NCBI RefSeq assembly: GCF_041146395.1 | Contig: NC_090984.1 | Coordinates: forward strand, 81,169,114-81,233,113 | Direction: 5' to 3' | DNA: 64,000 bases | From: Eulemur rufifrons | Lineage: Eukaryota; Chordata; Mammalia; Primates; Lemuridae | Shown: one piece after another, positions 1 to 27,386 of the stretch | Layout: every line of letters starts with the position of its first letter | How positions within the stretch are numbered: position 1 is the stretch's first letter | Program-made: the position numbers and the translations under genes | Notes under the pieces: generated by a model | Databases searched by the model: none | What the model saw: only the letters and a program-made list of their open reading frames with translations | What the model was told of the DNA's origin: nothing

Positions 1-374
1 TTGTTAGAAATGACAATTTCAATACTTACAGAAATTGGAAATTACAATGAACTTACAGAAATCAGTGCAAGTTATAAGAATTCAATGGAAGTCAACCACA
101 TATAAAAAGGACTACAAAACCATGACCAGGGAGGATTTATCCCTGGAATGCAAGGTAGATCTGGCATCCAAAAAATTGGTTACTGTAAAATATATATATA
201 TCATGTTAATCAAATAAAGGACAAAAACAACATATAATTTCAATAGATGCAGAAAAAGTATTTGACAAAATTCCTTAAAAAACTAGGAATAAAATTAGGA
301 ATAAACTAGTAATAAAAGGGAGCACTCTCAACCTGATAAAAGGCACCTGTGAAAAACCTATAGTAACATCATAC

Positions 375-657
375 TTAACACATTGACTGCCACACTAGAA
401 AAAAAATTTTTTCCTTGAGACCACAATGTTTTATTAAGAAAACAGAACAAAAACTTCAAAAACAAAATGATCCTTTCTAATTTAATGAAAAATTTGTTAT
501 TTTTTATTGTTTTCTGTATGTGAGTTATATGCAACTTGAAAAATAGTTCTTTTGGCTCCCAAGGTGAAGAGACGTGTGAGTTACGTATGCTTCACAAAGC
601 CCTTGGCTGAAAACTATCACAAGTTAAATACAACACACATGGCAGTTAATGTGTTAA
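375..657. mobile_element. Short piggyBac-like element with TTAA target duplication
   Basis: A 275-bp insert (379-653) is flanked by TTAA on both sides (375-378 and 654-657). Its ends form an imperfect inverted repeat: CACATTGACTGCCACAC at the left and CACATTAACTGCCATGTG read inward from the right. The host L1 reads straight through when the insert and one TTAA are ignored (ATCATAC, TTAA, TGGTGAAAG). TTAA targeting defines the piggyBac superfamily. At 275 bp it has no transposase and is a non-autonomous, MITE-like element. PiggyBac families active in mouse lemur are known from published work. Confidence 0.82.
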
Positions 658-1325
658 TGGTGAAAGACTGAATGTTTTCCCCCTAAGATCAGGACAAGGA
701 AAGAATATTTACTCTCTCCATTGCTATTCACCATTGTACTGGAGGTTATAACTAGCGCAATAGGCAAAATTAATTAAATGCATTCACATTCTAAAGGAAG
801 AAGTAAAGCATCATTATTCACAGAAGACATGACCCTGTACATTAAAAAATCCTAAGGAATCCACAAAACAAACAAAAAAACCCACAAAACTGACTAGAAT
901 TAATAAACGAGTTTATCAGGTTTGCAGGACACAAAATCAATATACAAAAGACAATTATATTTCTACCCAAAAATGAAATTAAGAAAATTCTACTCCCAAT
1001 AGCATTAAAAATAATAGAATGTTTAGGAATAAATCTAAAAAAGGAAGTACAGATTTATACACTGAAAATTTCAAAATATTGCTGTGAGAAATTAAAATAT
1101 CTAAATAAATGGTAAGACATTCTCTGTTCATAGAAGACTCAATTTAGGTAAAATGGCAATTCTCCCCAAATTAATCTACAGATTCAATATAATTCTTACC
1201 AAAATGCCAGCAAGCTTTTTTTTGTAGAAAATAACAAGTCAATCCTAAATTTTATAAGGAAATGCAAAAGACCTAGAATAGCCAAAACGCTTTTGGAAAA
1301 AAAGAACAAAGTTAGAGGACATATA

Positions 1326-1634
1326 TACAAGTTGAGTATCCCTTATCTGAAATGCTTGGGACCAGTGTGTTTTGGACTTCAGATTTTGGAATACTGGCAT
1401 ATACGTAACGAGGTATTTCAGGGAGAGAATCCAAGTAACACAAAATTCAATTATGTTTCATATACACCTTATACGCATAGCTTGAATGTAATTTTACACA
1501 ATCTTTTTAATAATTTTGTGTACCCATCACATGAGGTTAGTGTGGAAGTTTCCACTTGTGGCATTATGTCTGCACTCAAACAGTTTCAGATTTTGGAGCA
1601 TTTTGGATTTCAGATTAGGAATACTCAACCTGTA
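1326..1634. mobile_element. Tigger-like DNA transposon inside L1
   Basis: A 305-bp element (1328-1632) is bordered by TA on each side. The left end is CAAGTTGAGTATCCCTTATC; the right end read inward is CAGGTTGAGTATTCCTAATC. The L1 continues on both sides. TA targets and these ends fit the pogo/Tigger group of Tc1-mariner elements. I do not assign a subfamily name. Confidence 0.8.
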
Positions 1635-1893
1635 CTACCTGATTTCAAAAAGTATAGAAATTTGTCAGACTTTGGCTTAATCTAAACTTGCAAATTTTAC
1701 ACACGCTATACTAACAGTTGGAAAGTTTTAAAGATCACTTGTTAATGAATTCTAATTTCATAAGAGAGGAAAAATAACTCCCCAATGCTCAGTAATCCAT
1801 ACCTGCCTGCCTTTGCGTCTTTTCTAGATTTCTTAATATAGAGCTAAGTGATGATCTTCTCTAGTATAAAATTTTATTAAGATCAAAAAAGTT

Positions 1894-2054
1894 GGCCGGG
1901 CGCAGTGGCTCATGCCTATAATCCTAGCACTCTGGGAGGCTGAGGCAGGAGGATTGCTTAAGCCCAGGAGTTTGAGGTTGCTGTGAGCTAGACTGATGCC
2001 ACAGCACTTTAGCCTGGGCACAGAGCGAGACTCTGTCTCCAAAAAAAAAAAAAA
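1894..2054 (+). mobile_element. Short (about 160 bp) Alu
   Basis: The element starts like the left Alu arm (GGCCGGGCGCAGTGGCTCAT) but passes into the right arm (TTGAGGTTGCTGTGAGCTAG) without the middle. It ends in an A-tail. An imperfect target duplication, GATCAAAAAAGTT, lies on both sides. It is either an internal-deletion Alu or a monomeric lineage. Confidence 0.85.
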
Positions 2055-2430
2055 GGGATCAAAACAGTTTACTGGGAACAAAAGGATGTCATAGATGTTG
2101 GGATGCCCTGAGACTCACCAATTTTTAAAAAACTAAGCTAAGTGGTTATTAAGCCAAAGAATCACACTGAAAAAAACTAATTCCTTAGAATACTACAGCT
2201 AGCAACTGAAGTGCTAGATAACACACTCCGCATTGCTTTTAAATAAAATCTAACAAAGTTCAAACTTCATGTGGTATAATAACTTCTAGTTCTTTGACAA
2301 TAAGCTCCTACTTATTCAAAGGGTCATTTTAAACTCCTTGATAAATTTTTTACCAGAACCATAAAAGATTTAAATATATTCCTGAACATCACATTATCTT
2401 GCAAACATTTCATTGCTGTACATAGGATTA

Positions 2431-18523
<16,093 letters not shown>

Positions 18524-19358
18524 GGCGAGGTTTGAGGGTCGCTACCGCAGTTTTCTCCACTGCCTGCCTGACTCGACGCCGCTACTCTTCCGCGCAGGCG
18601 CACTTGGAGGAGATCTACGGCAGCACAGAGGACCCAATATTCCTTGAAGCGAACGTAATTTGCGTTCCTTCCCTAAAGAATTAAGTTGTCAAATTGCCGT
18701 GGACTCGCTTTTCGTTGTACCAAAACAATTAGAAATCGATCCAAACTATTCTCCCGAAACTGAACTCCTTCCTTAAAACTTGTGGACTAGTCTGGACACC
18801 TTGCACCCCTATGTTTTGGGACTCGAGCACGTCTCCACAGTGACCCCTGCTGTTCGTAACAATTTTCTCAGCGATTACAAGGAGGATTTTCCCAGGTGGG
18901 CTGTAGGACGCAGCGTAGAAGAGCAAACCGCTAGGCTACTTGGACGTGTAAAATTTTGACATGTAACAAAGCGGAACTGTTTCATTCCTCCTAAGATTAC
19001 CCACAGCGATCAAGGAGAACCCTCAAACAGTAATTTCTGTTTTGTGGGTCCTGCTGTCCGAAGGAGTATTCTGCGCCGTGTTGTAGGATGCTCATCCGAC
19101 CGCGGTCTTGGTGTCCCCGAGACTCAGCGTAATACCTGGTATACAATTGGTGCTTCAGAAACGCTGGGCAACCTGAATGTTCAAGTGTTTCGCTAGATAA
19201 TGGTGAAGTAAGGTAAAAATAAAAATAAGCCAAGATTCCTCACCGGGGGGATTCACGGTGTAGTAGGGGAAATGGGCGTGCTAGAATGTAAATGCAGCAC
19301 TTTCTGTTTTTAAAGTAGATGTGTAGGAAGAAAACATACTTTCAGGTGAGAACTCAAA

Positions 19359-19658
19359 AGGAGGCAGGGTCTCGCTATATTGCCCAGGCTGGAGTGCAGT
19401 GGCTATTCACAGGCGCGATCCCACTACTGATCAGCACGGGAGTTTTGACCTGCTCCGTTTCCGACCTGGGCCGGTTCACCCCTCCTTAGGCAACCTGGTG
19501 ATCCCCCGCTCCCGGGAGGTCACCATATTGATGCCGAACTTAGTGCGGACACCCGATCGGCACAGCGCACTACAGCCCAGAACTCCTGGACTCAAGCGAT
19601 CCTCCTGCCTCAGCCTCCCGAGTAGCTGGGACTACAGGCGCGCGCCACCGCGTCCGGC
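19359..19658 (-). ncRNA. RN7SL3: 7SL (SRP) RNA gene, copy near NEMF
   Basis: This is a complete 7SL RNA sequence of about 300 nt read on the minus strand. The RNA would start GCCGGACGCGGTGGCGCG at 19658. It contains the Alu-domain 5' and 3' arms and the full S domain, including GGTGACCTCCCGGGAGCGGG. 7SL is the scaffold of the signal recognition particle, made by RNA polymerase III. This copy differs from the one at 27,046-27,344 at four internal bases and at the 3' tip, which has one extra base and loses part of the GAGAC/GTCTC self-complement. A TTTT terminator follows (plus-strand AAAA, 19356-19359). No CRE lies at -50, although a CTAGAG motif sits near -28. Its position under 1 kb upstream of NEMF fits my recollection of human RN7SL3. 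The symbol is by position only; it could be a weakly expressed or inactive copy. Confidence 0.8.
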
Positions 19659-19659
19659 G

Positions 19660-20288
19660 CTTGGAAGCGCTGCAGGGATACTCTAGAGTCTGCGGGCTAC
19701 AGCTGGTGGCAATCGGATTTCCGACCAGCAGAGGGAGACTCTGAGCAGAAAGGGCACCGTTGCCAATTCAGAAAACCCAGGAATTGTAGTTGCAAAAATG
19801 GCTGCAGCACAAACAGCATACAGAATAGCCCAAAATAAGAAATAAACCATTTGGAGGGTTTAGGAAAGACTGGGAGCCAAGCTGACTCTAGTCTAAAGTG
19901 TAAAAGTGAGAGGTTTAATTGTACATAAACAATACTACGGTTGGCTTCAAAGGTATTCCCAGAACACCTAAATATTTTGCGTAAATGCAGCCCATGTAAA
20001 GACTCCACATTGAAAGGGACAATCCTCAAGTGTTTCTTTAAAAAACAAAACCGAAGTACTTTTATAGCAAAACTCTCACCTTAGGGCCCCAGATGGATAA
20101 GATAAGAGCAGGATAACAATTTCAGTTTTACATGGGACAATCAACCCATAGAATAATTCATGCTTGCTTCTACCTTGTCTGTCAAGGGAAATGGGCATCA
20201 CAAGGTATGTGCAAGAACAAACGGAAGGGGAGAAGTAGGTCAAGATAAGTGTAAAGATTGCAAGGGAACTTCACTTACTAAATTCCAT
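19660..20288. other. Unassigned intergenic sequence
   Basis: I recognise no gene or repeat in this stretch upstream of the first 7SL copy. The first 50 bases resemble the -1 to -35 flank of the other 7SL gene, so the duplication included a little 5' flank. Confidence 0.5.
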
Positions 20289-20870
20289 CATTTGTAGGTT
20301 TGTTTCTTTTTTATAAATTTAGAGGGTAAAGTGCAGTTTTGCTGCATGGATATATTGCATAATGGTGAAAACTGGGCTTTTTGTGTACCCATCACCCTAA
20401 CAGTGTATATTGCACACAGTAGGTAATTTTTCATCCCTCGCCCCCCTTGTACACCCTCATCTTTTGAAGTCTCAAATATCTACCCTTCCACACTGTATGT
20501 CCATGCATACCCATTGTTTAGCTCCCACTTATGAGTGAGAACATGGGTATTTGGCTTTCTGTTTCTGAGTTATTTCACTTAGGATAATGGCCTCTAATGC
20601 CATCCATGTGCTGCAAAAGACATGATTTCATTCTTTTTTATGGCTGGGTAGTCTTCCATGGTGTATATATACCACATTTTCTTTATCCAGTCATCTGTTG
20701 ATGGACAGTTAGGTCGACTCTGTGACTTAGCTATTGTAAATAGTGCCGCCATAAGCATACAAGTGCAGGTGTCTATTTTATATAACAATTTGCATTCATT
20801 TGGGTAGGTATCCAGTAGTAGAATTGCTGGATTGAATGATAGTTCTGTTTTTAGTTCTTTGAGAAGTCTC
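20289..20870 (-). mobile_element. L1 3' end with ORF2 C-terminus
   Basis: Reverse-strand translation over 20594-20770 gives an L1 ORF2 C-terminal stretch with FTIAKSQSRPNCPSTDDWIK and MEDYPAIKKNEIMSF. The L1 3' UTR follows to the left. The element is dead and stops at the inserted Alu. Confidence 0.88.
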
Positions 20871-20871
20871 C

Positions 20872-21172
20872 AGTCGGGAGCAGTGGCTCCTGCCTGTAAT
20901 TCTAGCACTCTGGAAGGCTGAGGTGGAAGGATCGCTTGAGGTCAGGAGTTTCCAGACCAGCCTGAGCAAGAGCGAGACCGTCTCTACTACAAATAGAAAA
21001 AATTAACCGGGTGTGGTGGTGCACACCTGTAGTCCCAGCTACTCAGAAGGCTGAGGGAGGAGGTTTGCTTGAGTCCAGGAGTTGGAGGTTGCTGTGAGCT
21101 AGGCTAATGCCACGGCACTCTGGCCTGTGGAACAGAGTGAGACTCTGTCTTAAATAAATAAATAAATAAAGT
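20872..21172 (+). mobile_element. Alu dimer
   Basis: A strepsirrhine-style dimer with a short linker and a (TAAA)n tail, placed at the junction of two L1 segments. Confidence 0.88.
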
Positions 21173-21179
21173 ATTTGTC

Positions 21180-22380
21180 TTGTAAGTCCACAGCCTGGGC
21201 TGCCTCATGGAAAGTTTCTATAATTTCCTTTTTTTCTGCCATGTTTCTTGTTTCTTTGCATACTTATATTTTTTGTTGTTGTTGAAAATCGGTCACTTTT
21301 AACATTATAATGTAGCATCTCTAGAAATCTGATTTCCTCACTCTCCCAGTGTTTGTTTTTATTGCTTATTGTAGCTGTTTGTGAACTTGTGAACTAATGT
21401 CACTGTCTTTACTCTTTGTTGTTTGTGGTCACTAAACTCTCCATTTCATCAGAACAACACAGTCCACTGAATATTTCACAGGAATTTTCTTGAATGTAGA
21501 ACCAACCAAACAAATAAACAAAAGAACTCTCCCTCACTTGGCAGGTTGGTCTGTGTCAGAGCATTTCTTCAACATTTAGCCTGGAGGTTTACAACTCTGC
21601 CTTAGCCTTCAACTTCCTTCTTGCTTAGGGTCTGAAGAGCAGCCAGAAGTAAGAGCTTAGGGTCTTCTCATGTCTTTTCTGAGCATCTCTCCTGCCCTGG
21701 GCACCTGTGTTGTATAGGCTTCCAGATTCCTTGAAATATACCAGAGCCTTACACAGCCCTTATTCCCCAAGGAACTTCCTGCTTTGGGTCTATTTCTTAC
21801 CCTAAGTGTTATTTCTTGCACCAGGTGGCAGCAGCTAATACATTTGCATCTAAATGTTTCCAACAAATGCTGTCCATAAAGCATTCCCAGCCCTGGGGGA
21901 AAAAAAGGGAGGGGAGGGAAGCCCTTGAGCTGATTCTTATGGAATCCCCAGGCAAATCAAAATACACAACCACAATTCTTGGAGAATAAGGTCTGTACTG
22001 TTCCTTCTGCTACCAGCACCTTGCTCAAGAAACGTGAGTTCTGTTTTCAAGGCTACTGCCAAACTGAGAAGTAGGAAATGGTAACAGGGTAAATTAAAAG
22101 GCTACATGGTTTTCCTACGAAAATTCAGCAGTTTTTTTCTTCATTAACGATTTCTCTGGTTGTTGTAATTTTTTAATGAGATTTCAGAATTCATTTTTTT
22201 ATTTTTCTTTTTTTAACTTGTTTTAAACTTTTTGATAGCCTTCTTTTTTTACTTTTAGATAAGGTGACAGGTAGAGATTTCAGAATTCAAAACAAAGTTG
22301 ATTCTGACAGTTTTGCCACTTATTTCTTGCTACTGTAGAGAAACAGAGACTAGGAATTCCCTATTCTGCCATATTCTCAT
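21180..22380 (-). mobile_element. L1 5' region (old)
   Basis: In reverse orientation the sequence resembles the 5' part of old L1M elements. The right edge reads inward GGCAGAATAGGGAATTCCTAG, like an L1 5' start. The TTTTTGTTGTTGTTGAAAATC stretch is also typical. The assignment is by eye. Confidence 0.5.
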
Positions 22381-23133
22381 CTGCATATTTTAACAAGGCT
22401 TTTTTATTCTTCCATATATTTATTCAATAGCCATAAATTAAGCCCTAGGCACTGTTTTATAGGAGATATTTTAGTCTCATAAGCTCAGCATTAGGCATCA
22501 TTATGTTTGGCCATCGCTAATCAATAGAAGTTTGGAATCTAGAATGAGAGATGGGATTTTTTTTAGTCCTATGCTTAGATAGCAAACCAGAGGTAGAATA
22601 CTTTATCCTATGCTGGGGAATCATATTTTCCAAGGAAGTTATACAAATTGGACAAATAGAATAGTAAAATGAGATGAGATTGAAACCAAGTAACACAGGA
22701 AATAATTGAGATTCTTATGGATGAAAATGATGCTAAATTTATTATTTGTAACCCTGAGGGTTAAAGTAAGTGCTAATTTTAGAGTAACAGATTAAGTTTT
22801 AATATAAGGAAGAACTTTCTAGCAGTCAACACTGTTCAAATAGTTATTTCAGGATTCATGCGTAGATACTAAAACCATAAAAAACAACAAGATAATGTCA
22901 CAAAGTCAGAAGAATGGATTATATCTAAGAGAGAGAAGTATTTGGGCATGGGATTCTAGTATACAGATCAAATTGTATTTCTAAATGCTAGTTATATAGT
23001 TTTTTGCTTTATAAATTCTTTAAGCTTACATCACATATATGTCTTATGCACACTTTAATATATATGACATATCTCACAAAGTTAAAAAAACAAAACAAAC
23101 AGAGAAAAAAACAAAGTTAAAGGATAGGTACAT
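22381..23133. other. Unassigned intergenic sequence
   Basis: This is A/T-rich sequence in which I see no gene. A phrase near 22,430 (TTAAGCCCTAGGCACTG) suggests a remnant of an old interspersed repeat. Confidence 0.4.
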
Positions 23134-23271
23134 GAGCTGGACACAGTGGCATGCACCTGTAATCCCAGCTACTCAGGAGGCTGAAGCAGGAGGATTGTTT
23201 GAGCCCAAGAATTTGAGACCAGCCTAGCCAACATAGCAAAACCTGATTTCAATGTAGAGAGAAAAAAAAGA
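23134..23271 (+). mobile_element. Alu left monomer (FLAM-like)
   Basis: A single arm ending in an A-rich tail. A target duplication related to AAGATAGGT lies on both sides. Confidence 0.8.
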
Positions 23272-23289
23272 TAGGTGTGGTAGAAATTA

Positions 23290-23790
23290 AAAATGGCCAC
23301 ACCTGCTTTAACATCCACGGAGTAGGTTCTGTTCTCTCCACACCTTTGAATCTAGGCTGCCCTATGACTGCTTTGGCCAATAAAACACAGCAGAGAGAAC
23401 TAATTCTATGCTATTTGGGGCTCTATCCTTTAAGAAGACTGGTAGCTTCCAACTTGGTCTCTTAAAGCCTGAGTCACTATGTAAGAAGTCTAATAACTAA
23501 CTTGCTGTAGAGAGGCCTTGAGACTACATGGAGAAAGAGGGGCATGTCTGAGCCCAGCTTTATAGCCAACCTTGTCAAGCTACAGGCATGTGAATTAAGT
23601 CATCTTAGACCTTCCATGTTAGATCAGTCAACAACTAAGTACCACAGTCAACATCACCAGTAGCAGAAGAATTGTTCATCAGAGCTTTGTCCAAATTCCT
23701 GAACCCCAAAATCATGAAATAAAATAAAGTGGCTTGTTATTTCAAACTACTAAATTTTGGAGTAGTTTGTTATATGCAATAAATAACACC
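23290..23790 (+). mobile_element. MaLR-type LTR (MLT1-like)
   Basis: The 3' end ATTTCAAACTACTAAATTTT, then GAGTAGTTTGTTATATGCAA, matches the end of MLT1-type solo LTRs. TGGAGAAAGAGGGGCATGTC is also typical. It is ancient and non-coding. Confidence 0.6.
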
Positions 23791-23907
23791 AAAAAATAGG
23801 CAAATTTAAGCAAATACATTAAATACAAAAGTAAGTGTTCTGTCAAATTAAATTTGGCCTAAGGTTGTCACTGTATCTTGAGTCCCTAAATATTGAACTG
23901 CAACCTA

Positions 23908-24114
<207 letters not shown>

Positions 24115-24139
24115 TTAAGAATATATTCTTGTAACAAAT

Positions 24140-24415
24140 ACTTGAGTCTGAGATGGTAACAGCAGCAAGCTCCAGCCAGTCACAGGCTGCCAACTGATCA
24201 GACCATGTCCAAAAAGGCAAACACCGAGCTGTAACCAATCAAGCTGTTTCTGTACCTCACTTCCCTTTTCTGCTTAAAAGTACCTCCTGCCCAAAATGTA
24301 GAGCTCTCCGAACCTCTTACGGTTCTGAATACTGTCCTGTTCATGAATCATTCTTTGCTCAAACAAACTCTGATTAATTTGTCTAAAGTTTTTCTTTTAA
24401 TAGTTCTAATACTAA
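24140..24415 (+). mobile_element. Class I ERV-type solo LTR
   Basis: The order CCAAT-like ACCAATCAAG, TATA-like TGCTTAAAAGTACC and CTTTGCTCAAACAAACTCTG is the R/U5 arrangement of a gammaretrovirus-like LTR. No internal viral genes are seen next to it. Confidence 0.5.
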
Positions 24416-24708
24416 TGGTAAATAAATTTAGAGCTTAGAACAAAAAAGCGTTGTTTTGGACAAAGAGTGTTATTTTTTGAATCAGTATATACTCTGAAAG
24501 ATAAAAAAGTCATAAACATTTATGTAATATTTATATGGTCTTGGCATGGGTGAGACCCTTCAAAGCAAAACACCAAATGCAGAAACTATAAAGAATTAGA
24601 TTAATAAATCCAAATACATAAAACTTTAAAGTCACTGTATGTAAAAAGTATTCTACGCTAACCCTCACCCTAAACACAATTAAAAGCTTAAAATAAAACT
24701 ATGGCCAA

Positions 24709-24729
24709 CACACACACACACACACACAC
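24709..24729. repeat. (CA)n microsatellite
   Basis: About ten CA units. Confidence 0.9.
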
Positions 24730-24884
24730 GCATGAAAAAAGTATTAATGTAAAAATGTGTTCAATATAAAAAGTTTTTTTAAAAAAGTAGTACATTAAAG
24801 AAGACTGTGACCGAAATGATTCCTTTCCGATCTTTTTGACCTTACAGAGTTTTGTCAGGTACAGACTAAGCTTGATTCCTCCCA

Positions 24885-25135
24885 TGTATTACTTTTCTAT
24901 TCCTGCTGTAATAATTCAGCACAAATTTAGAGGCTTAAACAACACAAATTTGTTATCTTAGAGTTCTGGAAGTCAGAAGTACAGAATGGTTCAGCAGGGC
25001 TGCAGTCTTTCTGGAGGCTCTAGGGAAGAATCCCTTTCCTGGAATTTCAAGCTTCCAAGGCCTGTCTATATTCCTTGGTTGGTTAGCATATAGACATCTT
25101 TAGGGAGGGGGGAATCACACTGCCTATCACACCTC
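24885..25135 (+). mobile_element. LTR-like ancient repeat
   Basis: TTCCTGCTGTAATAATTCAG, GGCTTAAACAACACAAATTT and GTTCTGGAAGTCAGAAGT follow a common mammalian MaLR-like repeat. Family assignment is uncertain. Confidence 0.5.
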
Positions 25136-25680
25136 AGTCACACAAAGCTGGGAAGTTCGCCCAGAGGTCGGAGATGGGTAGGAACCCCAGGGCTAACAGA
25201 CGTAGCTACTCAAACACAGTCCTTACATCCACAGCTAAGTCATCCTGGGCCAAATTCAGGGATCCATTTAATGAAAAACAAACGAAACATGCCAAAAGTA
25301 TTTTGCCTCCCATTTTGGGGGGTGGAGAGAGAGCAAAGGTGTGTGTGTGTATGTTTTACATAGCATCTCCACATATTTCCACTTAGTAAAAATGCATTCA
25401 TTGAAAGGTGATTTTCAAATTCTTGAAAAGTTGTCCTGAAGAACAGGAATAAGATTTATTCCACGTGGGTGAAGAAGACAGACCTAGAAACAACAACAGG
25501 AAAAATGAGGTCTTTTCTGACAGTTATCTTTGTTCAAAATGCAATGAGCATTAAAAGAAAAGAAAATTGAATACAATTATCTTTATCAAAAGTTTAGTAT
25601 ATTGTCCCTTTCCTTCTTCATTTTATAGATAGTAATGAAAATCTGTGTTTAGTGCTTGGAGTCTTTAAATTTTCAATATT

Positions 25681-25833
25681 AGTGGGGTGTAGTGGTGCCC
25701 ACCTGTAGTCCTAGCTGCTCAGGAGGCTGAGGCAGGATTGCTTGAGCCCAGGAGGTGGAGGCAGCAGTGAACTATGATTGCGCCGCTGCACTCCAGCCTG
25801 GGTGACAGAGAGAGATCCTATCTTTAAAAAAAT
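25681..25833 (+). mobile_element. Alu monomer
   Basis: A single-arm, FRAM/FLAM-like unit ending in an A-rich tail. Confidence 0.8.
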
Positions 25834-26268
25834 GAAAAAGAAATTCCCAATAGATTATCAGAATATTGTTAAGACTGATTTAAATGCTTGACCAGTTTCC
25901 ACTGCCCCTAAAATGCCTGAATTTGACAAAGAACCCTCCAAGACAGTTTTTTCATAAGGATTTTTAATCACAGGCCACCAAGAACTTCTGAAAATTTTCA
26001 AGTGTCTTTTTTCATACTTTATTCACTTACTTCTTTTTAAAATGAGATAGCACTATGACAGCTAATATGACTAATATGACTCAGTGGGGGATGCAGAGGT
26101 TTTTGCTCTCATTTAACACTGGGTTGAAGACCCAGGCCCAGAAGTGCCTTCTCTAACCAACCCCCTCCAACCTCCCCTCCCTCCCCCGCCCCCCCGCCCC
26201 GTGCTTCAGTTGCGTCCCCAACGTTCTGAGTCTTTGTGCCATTCGCTTTAGGCAATGCGAGGGTGACA
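25834..26268. other. Unassigned sequence with C-rich run
   Basis: No gene is seen. A run of C with scattered T and G at about 26,160-26,200 marks the start of a more GC-rich domain. Confidence 0.4.
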
Positions 26269-26269
26269 G

Positions 26270-26820
26270 AAGCAAGGGGGCGGCGGCATTCTGCTTCGCT
26301 GGCCCCTCACTTCTGACATTACAAGGGCGTTGTGAGCTCCGCTGAGATGATTTTTTTTTTTTTTTTTCCTAGAAGAAGGGAGCGGCGGAGTCCCTCGTCA
26401 GAGGTGAGCCCTACCTGACACGAGTAGAACGCAAGGATTCTGGTGAAAGACTGGACTAGCCTGTCTTCCGTCCACAACATTCAAAAGCAAAAACCTTAAC
26501 AGGACAGGGGTGAAAGAACGTGACAGCCGTGGCAGGAGGTGAGGAGGGAAGGTCAGGTCAGTGCACGGAAATAGTGGTGGTAACTGAGAACAGCGTGCTG
26601 GACCGCCGCGGGAAAAACTTGTAAATTCTTAAGAGAACGCACTTTCTGCTCCGTTGCCGGGCGGCCATTTTTTCCAACTGGTTGTGAGCAAACGAGCAGC
26701 CCCTGTCGGCGCCGAGGGCGATTACAGCTCTTCACCGAGACGTTTTGACTACGCTCCAGTAGGGGTCAGCGATGAGGTGGCTACAAGTCCCCAAGAAGCC
26801 TAAGCCAACCGGTGAGCTTT
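26270..26820 (+). promoter_or_regulatory. Promoter-like GC-rich segment with possible first exon
   Basis: CpGs are frequent compared with the surroundings. A YY1-type motif GCGGCCATTTTT lies at 26661-26672. About 100 bp downstream there is an ATG (26772) followed by a donor-like ACCG|GTGAGC (26811/26812). This is the layout of a non-coding or short-coding first exon. There is no protein match, and the assignment is an inference. Confidence 0.3.
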
Positions 26821-27045
26821 AGCCCTAAAAGAAACGTAAAATACAGGACAAATGGAATAGCGGAAAGGAGCCGAGTTTAAAGCCCAATAATATCTTTTCT
26901 ATTTTAATTCATACATTAGTAAACTCCTGAATACGTATAAACACGGAAGGAGGCAAACTTTCCTTAAATTCGGAGACATTTTCCTTAAATTCGGAAACAG
27001 TATTAATCTGCAAAAGTGCTCTAAATCAAAGGAGGGGGCAGCAAA

Positions 27046-27344
27046 AGAGACGGGGTCTCGCTATGTTGCCCAGGCTGGAGTGCAGTGGCTATTCACAGGC
27101 GCGATCCCACTACTGATCAGCACGGGAGTTTTGACCTGCTCCGTTTCCGACCTGGGCCGGTTCACCCCTCCTTAGGCAACCTGGTGGTCCCCCGCTCCCG
27201 GGAGGTCACCATATTGATGCCGAACTTAGTGCGGACACCCGATCGGCATAGCGCACTACAGCCCAGAACTCCTGGACTCAAGCGATCCTCCTGCCTCAGC
27301 CTCCCGAGTAGCTGGGACTACAGGCGCGCGCCACCGCGTCCGGC
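27046..27344 (-). ncRNA. RN7SL2: 7SL (SRP) RNA gene with full promoter
   Basis: This is a 299-nt 7SL RNA, exactly the canonical length, on the minus strand. It starts GCCGGACGCGGTGGCGCG and ends GAGACCCCGTCTCT, followed by a T run (plus-strand AAAA, 27043-27046). No internal indel was noticed. The RNA forms the signal recognition particle core; the Alu domain arrests elongation and the S domain carries SRP54 and SRP19. Upstream, the palindrome GTGACGTCAC lies at -52 to -43 and CTAGTACA at about -28, the arrangement known for functional primate 7SL genes. Its site between NEMF and ARF6 on the NEMF strand matches my recollection of human RN7SL2. Confidence 0.93.
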
Positions 27345-27386
27345 GCTCGCAATCGCTGCAAAAATGTACTAGAGGCTATGAGTGTG

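Larger units (their letters stand above)
1..1660 (+). mobile_element. L1 fragment (ORF2 region), broken by two DNA transposons
   Basis: The sequence runs collinearly with the reverse-transcriptase and downstream part of L1 ORF2, for example TCAATAGATGCAGAAAAAGT and TGGTGAAAGACTGAATG. It carries stops and indels, so it is dead. It is interrupted at 375-657 and 1326-1634 and resumes after each insertion. The left end lies outside the window. Confidence 0.88.

Noticed and set aside
19399..19686. Two near-identical 95-codon frames over the 7SL genes (the other at 27085-27372)
   Set aside because: They are antisense readings of 7SL RNA genes, not proteins.
20594..20908. A possible conserved protein on the minus strand
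   Set aside because: It is the C-terminal part of L1 ORF2 running into an Alu, already explained by the L1.
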